Source: Hymenobacter norwichensis DSM 15439 (lineage in GTDB: Bacteria > Bacteroidota > Bacteroidia > Cytophagales > Hymenobacteraceae). From it: 64,000 nt of DNA. Where the stretch lies: positions 124,001 through 188,000 of the forward strand of contig NZ_ATVL01000006.1 of the NCBI RefSeq assembly GCF_000420705.1, read 5' to 3'. Under the pieces are notes generated by a model, which saw only the letters and a list, made by a program, of their open reading frames with translations, made no database searches and was not told the DNA's origin. This document shows positions 44,899-53,800 of this stretch, one piece after another (positions within the stretch are counted from its first letter, which is position 1; the number at the start of each line of letters is the position of its first letter). The position numbers and the translations under genes are program-made.

Positions 44899-45444
44899 AT
44901 GAAAAAAGTATTACTTTTTCCGATTACGTTTTGCCTCACCCTTTTGTTGGCGGCATTTCGACCCTATGCCGAAGTTGAACTCATCAAAAAGCGCGTTCTA
45001 AGTGAGCGGGTGGAAATTCTTATCCCCAAGGGATTTGAAGTGATGAGCGAACAGCAGATGGATTTCAACTATGCTCGTGCTCAAAGCCGTCCTAGCGTGA
45101 TATACACGAACAGTAAGGAAGCCAGCTTGGCTTTCACTTACACGGATAACACGGCTGATCAGGATATGATTGATATCTACGCCAACAACTTCTATAAGAC
45201 CTACTCCAAGCAGTTCAAAGAAGCTAAGTGGTTTGGAAACGGTGTAAAAGAAATCAGCGGCCGTAAAGTGGGCTACCTCGAATTGATGAAACCTGAACTT
45301 GGCCACGAAGTATATCAGTTAATTTTCTTCACTGATGTGGAAGGCAAGTTGCTGATGTGCACGTTCACTTGCGCCGACCGCCAGAAGCCGGAGTGGGAAA
45401 CAGTTGCCAAGCAGATCATGTCTTCGGTGAAGACCAACGAGTAG
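44899..45444 (+). CDS. exported PsbP/DcrB-like hypothetical protein
   Basis: A 181-residue protein. The start is at MKKVLLFPITFCLTLLLAAF, a signal sequence; ten in-frame codons upstream are ignored. The mature part alternates strands and helices: KRVLSERVEILIPKGFEVMS, then SLAFTYTDNTADQDMIDIYA, then GRKVGYLELMKPEL, with a closing W-x-T-VAKQIMSSVK helix. This is the Mog1/PsbP-like layout of DcrB-type envelope proteins. Sequence evidence for that fold is only suggestive, and I do not assign a function. It converges on the M28 gene. Confidence 0.65.
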   Translation: MKKVLLFPITFCLTLLLAAFRPYAEVELIKKRVLSERVEILIPKGFEVMSEQQMDFNYARAQSRPSVIYTNSKEASLAFTYTDNTADQDMIDIYANNFYKTYSKQFKEAKWFGNGVKEISGRKVGYLELMKPELGHEVYQLIFFTDVEGKLLMCTFTCADRQKPEWETVAKQIMSSVKTNE

Positions 45445-45573
45445 AAGCCACAAGCAGGTATTATATTCCTGCCTCAGCAACCGAAAAGCCTTGCCGAAAC
45501 CAAGTACCTGCTGTGGTACTGGTTTCGGCAAGGCTTTTCGGTTATGTATCGGGTTGTTAGTAGTGGCTTCTAC
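45441..45573. terminator. nested inverted repeats spanning both converging stop codons
   Basis: The inner hairpin has arms 45479-45501 and 45521-45543 (23 bases, perfect), continued by a 6-base stem after a one-base bulge and a 6-base loop. An outer 10-base repeat (45441-45450 and 45564-45573, GTAGAAGCCA) contains the plus-strand stop (45442-45444) and the minus-strand stop (45570-45572). A bidirectional terminator is likely. Confidence 0.7.
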
Positions 45574-46898
45574 TTCACTGTAGGTTGCGCCTGAAGCGCA
45601 TCCAGAAAGCTGCGAAGCAGCGTGAAGATATTGGCGAAGGCAGTGAGCGGCAGAGTTGCGGCGCGGTCGTGTACATCGTGGTAAGCGGTTATACCACCAC
45701 GGGTATATAGGAAGAACGCCGGTACGCCGTACTCCGAAAATGGGTAATGGTCAGAATTAGCGGCCTTGCCTCGGGCCGCCAAGCCTTTCAGCGCGTGTTG
45801 CGCCTCATTGAGGCGTTGCAGCAATTGAAACTGTACCGGCAGTTCCCGACCATTCACTACAGTGGCGCCCTCATCGCCAGTACCCAGCAAGTCGAGGTTC
45901 AGAAGGAAGCGGATGCGACTCAATGGTACCAATGGATGCTCTACGAAGTAACGGGAACCCACTAAGCCAGCTTCTTCGGCGCCAAATGCCAGAAAAACTA
46001 CGGAATACGCAAGCCTGTTTTTTGGCTGAGTGTAGTATGCAGCTAGCTCCAGCAACATGGCAGTGCCGCTGGCATTATCATTCGCTCCTGGGAAATAGGT
46101 GCTGCTGCCCATCTGGCCCAGGTGGTCGTAGTGGGCCGTAACTACCAAGAACGAATCGGGTTGAATCTGACCAGGAATGTAACCGACGATGTTCTGGGTT
46201 GGGTAATGAAGCTTCAATATAGCGTCCACCCTGATAATAAGGTTGGGCGTTGTGTCCTGCCAACGGTCGGCGAGCAGTTGCAGGCGAATCTGGGGGCTTT
46301 GCTCGGCGCTAAGAGACGCAGTGAGTTTTCGCTCCACTAGCGTAACGCGAGCGGCGGCACTATTTAGAGAGTTGCGAAGACTGTCGTCGGGAAAAGTAGG
46401 TGCCTCGAGGCGGGCCAAGTGGCGAGCGTGTATCACCACTGGTTGGCCATCTAGCTTACGTGCTAGCCACCGACGACGAGCGGCTACATTGCTGAAGGTC
46501 AGCGTATCGAATACTACAGCGGAACCTACTACATATCCACCCCCAGAGTTGGGCTCGGCAATAAAGTCGATGCCAGGCTTGAATAGGCGACTAACGCCTG
46601 ACGAACTGCTGGGGCTTGCTTGCATTTGCAGCCGTCCGGGAAATGTATTGATGTCGAGCGAAAAAGGCTGCGTGTAGTCAGGCGCCAGCGGCTGTAGACC
46701 AAGCTGTTTGAAGCGGCGGCGCAGATACGTAGCGGCGCGCAACTCTCCTTGCTGTACGTAGCCTCGCCCGTGCATGGCTGGAGCAGTAAGGTCTTGGATG
46801 GTTTGCCGGACTCGTGGCATATCCTGCGCAAAAGCCGAAGCAGATGCCAGTAGATACATCGGTGCCGCCCACAACCACTTCCGTCCTAGCCCAAGCAT
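45570..46898 (-). CDS. exported M28-family metallopeptidase
   Basis: A 442-residue aminopeptidase-like enzyme with a signal peptide (1-24, ending SAFAQ). The M28 di-zinc ligands are visible: histidine in VVTAHYDHLGQM, bridging aspartate in PGANDNASGTAMLLELA, catalytic glutamate pair in LAFGAEEAGLVGSRYF, aspartate in LNLDLLGTGDEG, and histidine in NSDHYPFSEYGVPAFFLYTR. A protease-associated-like insert lies between about 100 and 220. It should act in the periplasm on peptides. It lies 24 bases after the VanZ gene, so gcvH-vanZ-M28 form one minus-strand unit. Confidence 0.93.
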   Translation of the reverse strand: MLGLGRKWLWAAPMYLLASASAFAQDMPRVRQTIQDLTAPAMHGRGYVQQGELRAATYLRRRFKQLGLQPLAPDYTQPFSLDINTFPGRLQMQASPSSSSGVSRLFKPGIDFIAEPNSGGGYVVGSAVVFDTLTFSNVAARRRWLARKLDGQPVVIHARHLARLEAPTFPDDSLRNSLNSAAARVTLVERKLTASLSAEQSPQIRLQLLADRWQDTTPNLIIRVDAILKLHYPTQNIVGYIPGQIQPDSFLVVTAHYDHLGQMGSSTYFPGANDNASGTAMLLELAAYYTQPKNRLAYSVVFLAFGAEEAGLVGSRYFVEHPLVPLSRIRFLLNLDLLGTGDEGATVVNGRELPVQFQLLQRLNEAQHALKGLAARGKAANSDHYPFSEYGVPAFFLYTRGGITAYHDVHDRAATLPLTAFANIFTLLRSFLDALQAQPTVK

Positions 46899-46922
46899 AA
46901 TGAGGTATTAGGGTAGGCAATC

Positions 46923-47339
46923 TTACTCCCACCAACGGCGGGTAGCGTAGCCCAGCAGTAAGCCAACCACAACCCCTAGCGCGTCGCTGATGCCGTCAGA
47001 CCATTCGCCGTGCCGGCCCAGGTTCATGGTCATTTGCAGCACTTCAATTAATAGGCCGAAGGCAGTGCCACCTAGTAATACTGCTAAGTAACCCCACCGC
47101 CGTAGCTGCGACCAGGTTTGCTGCCGGCGCACTGAAAAAACAGTGAGTGCCGCTAACACCACAAACACGAAAGCATGCGCGGCTGTGTCGAAGGATATCA
47201 ACTCCCACGGCGGTAGCTCGGGCATATCCTGCGCCGGCGTCAGGGTCAGGACTAATACTACAGCCGCCCACGCTAGGGGCAGCCCCACAAGGGGCCGGCG
47301 CCGAGGCGTGGGCGGAGCAGTTGCTAGCAAAGAGGCCAC
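46923..47339 (-). CDS. VanZ-family membrane protein
   Basis: A 138-residue protein with four hydrophobic segments (PLAWAAVVLVLTLTPAQ, TAAHAFVFVVLAALTVFSV, WGYLAVLLGGTAFGLLIEVL, ALGVVVGLLLGYA). The VanZ signature is present: FDTAAHAFVF, the EVLQ segment, and GEWSDGISDALG. VanZ in glycopeptide-resistance operons lowers teicoplanin susceptibility, but these stand-alone copies have no proven role. The start is GTG, 12 bases after gcvH. The gcvH-vanZ order next to sprA is familiar in Bacteroidota. Confidence 0.88.
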   Translation of the reverse strand: MASLLATAPPTPRRRPLVGLPLAWAAVVLVLTLTPAQDMPELPPWELISFDTAAHAFVFVVLAALTVFSVRRQQTWSQLRRWGYLAVLLGGTAFGLLIEVLQMTMNLGRHGEWSDGISDALGVVVGLLLGYATRRWWE

Positions 47340-47351
47340 TGGAACGAAGAA

Positions 47352-47732
47352 TTACGCGCCTACCAGTTCACCATACGCTTCGGCCGACAGTAAGCCTTCC
47401 AGCTCGGCGGGGTTGGCAATTGAGATTTTTACCATCCAACCATCGCCATACGGATCGGCATTCACGGCCTCGGGAGTGCCATCGAGGTGGCTATTGATTT
47501 CCAGAACCGTACCCGAAATAGGGCTGAACAGGTCAGAAACAGTTTTCACGGCTTCAACGGTGCCAAACACCTCATCCTGCGCAATTTCTTTGTCGAGCGT
47601 GTCAATGTCCACATACACGATGTCGCCGAGTTCCTTTTGGGCGTGGTCGGTGATGCCGATATAGGCAACGTCACCTTCAACGCGGACCCATTCGTGCTCT
47701 TTGGTGTACTTGAGGTTTGCGGGCAGATTCAT
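47352..47732 (-). CDS. gcvH: glycine cleavage system H protein
   Basis: Lipoyl carrier that shuttles the aminomethyl group of glycine between the P, T and L proteins. The start is at [20 protein letters not shown] (126 residues, normal length). The lipoyl domain has [20 protein letters not shown], and the lipoylation lysine is in [13 protein letters not shown]. The C-terminal phrases are EVNSHL-like ([20 protein letters not shown]) and then WMVKI. It leads the gcvH-vanZ-M28 unit and is preceded by its own -7 element. Confidence 0.96.
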   Translation of the reverse strand: MNLPANLKYTKEHEWVRVEGDVAYIGITDHAQKELGDIVYVDIDTLDKEIAQDEVFGTVEAVKTVSDLFSPISGTVLEINSHLDGTPEAVNADPYGDGWMVKISIANPAELEGLLSAEAYGELVGA

Positions 47733-47777
47733 GGAATGCTGGTTTGAAAGAGGGATGACCGCACAGGCGCGGTAGCC

Positions 47778-47785
47778 CAAAAGTA
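47778..47785 (-). promoter_or_regulatory. -7 promoter element of the gcvH operon
   Basis: The minus strand reads TACTTTTG, a perfect TAnnTTTG, 45 bases before the gcvH ATG. It lies between the palindrome that follows sprA and gcvH, which suggests that gcvH is transcribed separately from sprA. Confidence 0.5.
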
Positions 47786-47795
47786 CGGGGAAGTA

Positions 47796-47835
47796 ATGAA
47801 GCCGTGAAATAGTGAGGTAGTGAAATGGCGAGTTT
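47796..47835 (-). repeat. tandem array of a degenerate 8-bp word (five units)
   Basis: On the plus strand: ATGAAGCC, GTGAAATA, GTGAGGTA, GTGAAATG, GCGAGTTT, with the (G)TGA start recurring at 47796, 47804, 47812, 47820 and 47828. Its reverse strand contains CATTTCAC and TATTTCAC units nearly identical to the array at 7577-7608. The last three units lie in the left arm of the palindrome at 47813-47895. Confidence 0.7.
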
Positions 47836-47895
47836 GATGTTCTGTTGGTGCTACTCGCACAAGTCGAACATCAAACTCGCCATTTCACTGCCTCA
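47813..47895 (-). terminator. 30-bp inverted repeat after sprA
   Basis: Arms 47813-47842 and 47866-47895 pair over 30 bases with a single G-T wobble and a 23-base loop. It lies 3 bases after the sprA stop on the minus strand, and is the likely sprA terminator. Confidence 0.75.
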
Positions 47896-47898
47896 TCT

Positions 47899-50800
47899 TT
47901 ATTGCGACAAGCTGTAGCGCAACTGAATACCGCCCTCCGTGGTGGAGTTCTTGTAAGAATTTTCTACCCGCGGCTGGGTGATATTTTTAGTGAAGAAGAA
48001 TTGCAGATTCAGGCGCTGGTTCAGCACGTAGTCAACGGTAGGCCGAAGCTGAACCTGCTTGGTGCCGTTGGTAGCAATACCGTTCTGGCGACCGATGCTA
48101 GGCGTTACGCGAGTGTCAGGGGAGCCATCGGGCAGGAAGGCTGGGTCTACCGCATCCTCAATCGTGCGCTGAATAGTAACGTTGTCACGGATGCTTAAGT
48201 CGAGGCGGGCCGTTAGCTCGTTTTTCAGAATCTTCTGTTCGCCCCCAATTCGGAAGGGTAGCTTAAGCCGGTTGGTGGCATAGCCAAACCCAATAACCAT
48301 TTCCTGCGTGTGCAATTCCGTTACCTGCGCGTTGGTGGTATTAAGCGCCACGGCCCGCTCGGTCCGCAGTTCCAGGTTGCCGGTAATCTTTTCCAGGGTC
48401 TGGAACCGAATTCCAATTAGCGGCGTGAGGCGTTCGGCAATGCTCACCTGCCCCAGCACGTAGTACGGAATGTACTGGCCGGTGGCATTGATGATAGAGC
48501 TTAGCCCATTGGGCTCGGCGGTGTAAGCGGAAGCCGTTGTGTAGCTGGCTACGTTATACACCGACGAGTACGCGTGCGTTAAGGCAATAGAGCGGAAGTA
48601 TTTCTTCACGAATGGCAGCTCGGCCAAGCCATTGTACTGAATGTTCCAGTTTGGGATGGGGAGCTGGGCAAAGGGGTTGAACTTTTTGGCCCGGTACCCA
48701 TCCGACGACTTGCCTTTATACGCATCCAGGAAAGCCGGTATCAGCACATCTTGCGAGTTGTAGCCGTACAGCCCCAAAGGCGACGTAGTGGGGCCAGCTG
48801 CCGACGACACAGTTTCCTGTAAGCGCTGCTGCACAAACTCACGGTTTTTTCTGAACCGGTCGAACGCCTTCGAGAAAGTGCCTTTCTCCGACAAGTCGCC
48901 GAACAAGGTTTGGATGGTAACAACCGAGGTGCTGAACGAGCCCGACCCCAGCGGGTTGCTGGGCGTAGGCACTGCGCCCGGTATGGGCAGCAAATCGGTT
49001 TCGTTTACTATCGTGCGGTAAAACACTTCCCGGTTGCGCACCAGCTGCCGCCGGCTTTCCACCTGAATGTTGAAGTCGCGGAAAGGCTCCAGGGCCGTGC
49101 GCAATACCAAGTTTTCGGTGAGTAGGGCGCTGAGCGGCGTGTTCAACAGGTCGCTACGCTGGGTGTACCAGCCGTTTTCGCTGGCTCGCGCATAGAGATT
49201 GTTCAGGTCATACTGCCGGCCCAGCAAGAACGGTACGCCGGGCGCATTCCAGTCGGAGTTGAGACCGAAGAATCGGGTGCCAGGCAAGTAGCCGGGTAGC
49301 AACGTGCCGTTGCTGCGGGTGTAAGTGAAATTCAGGGAACGAGCCGTCATAAGAGAGCGAAGCACGGCTTTCAGTAAACGCAGCTCTGGTCCTTTTGCGG
49401 TATCCACTGCTGCCGTCTGGTCTGCGTTGGGGCTGCCAAGTGCGGCTGGGCCTTTGTTGGGGGCTTTGCCAGGAGGTGGGGCGTTATTGATAATGTTGAG
49501 GAAGCGCACCTTGTTGTAGAGCTTCACCAAGTCAATTCGGCCGTTGGCACTCAATTCCCCGTTATTCTGGATAGTGTTGCCGAGCCTGACCTCTACGGTG
49601 CTATCCGGATAAGCTGGCCCGATGGGAGCCCGCAACGCCGTGGAGGCCGCCTGCCAAGTGTAGTTGGCGGCGTAGCGCGCATCCGCCGATAGCCAGTCAG
49701 TAAGCGGGAACTTGTCGAGGGGTAGGCGGTAGGTGAGGGCTACCGTTTGGTTGAAGTTGGTGGTACGACCGCCGCGCAGCAGGTTATTGCGCAACTGCTC
49801 CCGGTTGGCTCGTGCCTCCGGCGAGTCGTCGATGGAGCTGCCAATGCCTTCGTCTATTACCGAGCGGTTGTTGGCCGTATAGTCGAACGTGAGGCCCTTG
49901 GTGAGAGCCCACTGCATGTCGTAGATGCGGTTGAAGTAGAACGACTTCTGGAACACGCCCGGAATACCCAGTGTGGACGGTACCGTGCCGGGTTCCAAGA
50001 CCCGCTGCAAGAAACGCTCGTTGTAGCGCCGGTCAATATCGGCTCGGAACGAGAAGCGTGAGGGTAGCGGCGTGAAGTTCACCTCCTGCAAAAACTTCAG
50101 GTACGGCGAGTCCAGCGACTTCACTCGGGCCAGGGGCGTGTAGTTCTTGGGCGTGGTCTGGTAGATGTAGGCTACGGCCCCGGTATAGGTGCGGGTGTAG
50201 TCCCGGTCGGTATTGATGTCGGTATGGGTACGCTCGGTATAAGAGTAGCTGAGCGCCACGTTCTCGATGTCGTAGGGCTTGGGTTTGCGTTCGGTGTTGG
50301 TGCGTTCCTTGCGCACGTTCAGCACACTGATACTGCGGCTATTGGTTTGGTCGATAACTTCTTTGCGATACGCGGCTTGGGCTTCCGCATCGATAGTATT
50401 ATCGTCCCTCCTGAATTTTTGCAGGCTTTGCCGCAGCTCCGTATCAGGGTCGAGGGGGTCGTACTTGGGCGAGCGGCTCTCGTGGCCAGCCTGAATCAGT
50501 ACCGGTACGCGCAAGCCTAGCTTCTCAGGGAAGAACTTTTCCACCGCTACCGTGGCATTCACGTCGCCGCGCTTAATATCATCGAGGGAGCGTTGGGAAA
50601 GCTTGTCTTGTAACCCTCCGAAACCTACTGATGTGAAGCTGCCTGTGGCCGTAATATTGGCTATATCGGCTAGCTTGGTATTGAAGCGGGCCGTAGCCGC
50701 CCAGCCAGTTTCCCGGTCGAAGTCGAACACACGCAGCTCGTCCGCCCACAAACACATTGATTTGGATTGCAAGTCGTTGGCTGGGTTGAATACGCCAATC

Positions 50801-53800
50801 ATAGCCCCCTGCACCGCGCTGATGTCGGGGTTGCCGAGAACCGTAATGCTAGAACCGTCGGGGAAGGTTTTCACGAAAGGAACGGCGTACGATACGTTCA
50901 GTTGGTTGCGCTCGGCTTTAGCGTCAATAAAGCGCTGCAACTCAATATCTACGCGGTTGGCCAGCGGCCATACCTCGTCGGCCGTAACGTTGCTTCCACT
51001 CGTTGGACGGGTAACCACCAGCGGTAGGCGGTATTCGTAGTAGTTCTGGTTGTAGTCGGTGCCGAGGCGGATGAAAGCCTGTACTTCGTTGTCGCGCAGC
51101 CGGTCGTCTTCGCTCTGGGCGTGCAGAAACAAGCGCAGCCGCTTGTAGCGCACCAAATTCAGGTTCAGGTTTTTGTAGGCAGCCTGCCCGAAGCCGTCGC
51201 GCAGGTCTTCCACGCACAGCCGCAGGCTTTGTTCGTTCTGCTGGCGGTTTACGGTGCTGGAGCCGTATTCTTTGTCGCGCTGAATGCCTGGCGGTACCAC
51301 GTACCGCACGGCCCCAGCCGCTGCCGCGTCGCTGCCTCCGTTTTCTTCCACGCCTACCGTGCTGATGTTGAAAGCCGCAGCGGCGTCGCCGCAGTTCACG
51401 CACGGAATGTTCGGGTCGGAAATGGGGCCTAGGTAGCGGCGCCACTGGTTGGCAACGAACTGGGGCTGCACTAGGCGCAATACCACTGGCTGCTCCCATT
51501 CGGTGAGCACCATGCGCAAAAACCGAATCGATTTGAAGTTAGGCAACGAGCCGTTAGGAGGGCTCTGAATGCGGGTAGGAGTCCGGATAGGAATGCGGAA
51601 CTGGTACCACGAAACCTGCTCATTGCTGATGGTCCGCGTCACTTTGTCTACCACGAAGTTGCTGCCCACCGCAAGCTGGTCTTTTTTCAGATTCAGCTCG
51701 TATTCGAAGTAGCTTTCGGTTTCGGAAATAACGTTGTCCCGGTTCAGGTCTTCCTTATCGGGGAAAGCCGTGGAGCTGAGCTGGCTGTTCTCGCGGGAGT
51801 TGCCTTCCATGCCGTTGTAGTTCTTGTAGCGGCCCAGAATGTTCACGTTGTTCTGGTCGTAGAACGGGTCGAGGTGGTGGCGGAAGTTGTCACCCGATGG
51901 GTCATCGCCGAAGGCCGCCGAGAAAAAGGCTTGCTCTTCGGTGTCATCCAAACCATCTAGGCCAATATCCTGCCGAGCCCGGCCAGCGCTGTTGAAGGCG
52001 TCAGTTAGGAACTGCTGGCGGGTTACACGCCCCCACGGGGTTGGACGGGTAGTTTGGTTAGGATTGCCCGGATCGATCGGGTCGGTAGGCAAGCCATTTT
52101 CGAACTCGTACTGGTTGTTGTCGCTCAACACGTCTTCCGATATCGAGCCCAGGTTGATGAGTAGCTTGCCGCCAGTCGTGTTGTTTGCTGGTGGCGGGCT
52201 TGAAGGGTCACGGCTGGAATCATCTATTCGGCCATTCTCACCTTCGATGAACGGGTCCAGCATCCAGAACTCCAGATACTCAACGTTGGCGTTATCGAAG
52301 TCAGTGTCGAAGGTGATTTCGCGCGAAACAGCCCCGTAATTTTGCCGCGCTTCTTGAACGCTAGGGAACCGACCACTGGCGGCTATAGGGTTGTAGTTGT
52401 ACTGGCCCCGTTCGGCAGGGTAGTACGCCAAGTCAAACGGATACTCGAAACCATTGCCGGAGGTACCTACGTCACGGTTCGGGAAAATCTCGTCGCGCAG
52501 TACGCCCCGGATGTAGTGGTTTTTTACTTCCCCGATGTTGTTGGGTTTGTTGGGGCCGTTGGTGTAATAAGTCTGGTCGATAGAGTACCAGGCCAGCTTA
52601 CCGCGCCGGAAGGCTGAGGTAACGTTGTTGGCATTGAAGTTAGTGAATGAGCGGGGCGTGGCCCCTAGCCGCCAGGCTACCGCCGAGTTTAGGCCGCCTA
52701 GCGTGTAAGGCGTGCGCGCATTCTCAAAGTCGTCCAGATACGACACACCGTTTTCCCCGTTGCCCAGCTGCGACCTACCGGGCAGTAATTGCGCAAACTC
52801 GCCACTAAAGGCCACCGACGAGGGCTCCTTGGTGTTGATGAACGGCAGCATATCCAGGTACTTGGTGAGGGCACGCGAGTCGCGGCGCATGTTCACGTCG
52901 AAGCCGTAAATGGTGTTGTTGCCGGGCTCGTCACCGATGTTGACGCGGTTGATGCCGGGCGCCTGGTTTTCGCGTAAGTGCAGCACCGTGGCTCCGAAAT
53001 TGATATCGGGGTTGAGGCGGTAGTCCATCCGCACACCGAGTAGCTTGCGCGGCTGTACCTGCACCAAAGCGTTTTTCTCGAACTCCACCCGTAGCTCGTT
53101 GGCCGAGTTCAAGTACGCCGGGTTCAGGATTTTAACAATGGACTGGTCGTAGAACACCTGGTAGTCGCGGCCTTCTTCCAGCAGCACCGAGCCGGCGCGT
53201 ACCCGCACCGACCCCTGCGCAATGCCTAGGCCAGGCAAGCTTATTTCGTTGGTAGCCGTGGCCTGGAACCGGCCCCGCAGCACAAACTTGTCTTTTTCGG
53301 TGCGCTGCTGCGCGTCGCTCTGCACTTGGTTGTACAGCTCCTGGTACACGTATTTGTTGATCAGCGCATCCTCGGAGCCTTCTACAAAGCGGGTGCGTAG
53401 GTAGCTACCGAACGGCTCTACCACCGGGAAGATGATTTTGCCTAGCTCCGGGTCGATGGTGATGCCCGGAAAGAAGTCGAAGTTGCCGTCGGGGTTCTGG
53501 TCGTTGTTGGGGTTTACGTTGTCGAGGTTGAATACCTCCACCAGCGGCCGGTTGATTATCTGCTGCCCCTCTTTCAGCGAAATTTGGTCAACCCCAGTTA
53601 CGTCGTCTTTGTAAATGATTTGGAGCTGGAAGTTGTCCCGGTTGAGCTGCGAGGCATTCAACGGGTACACGTTCTTCATCATCAAATCCCAGGTGGGCAG
53701 GTTACCCGTCAGCAGGTTGGGGTTGTTGGTAGCTGGGTTGGGGTTGTTCTGGGGTGTGTTGATGGTCAGATCATTCTGCTGCACTAGCTGCACGCCCGGG

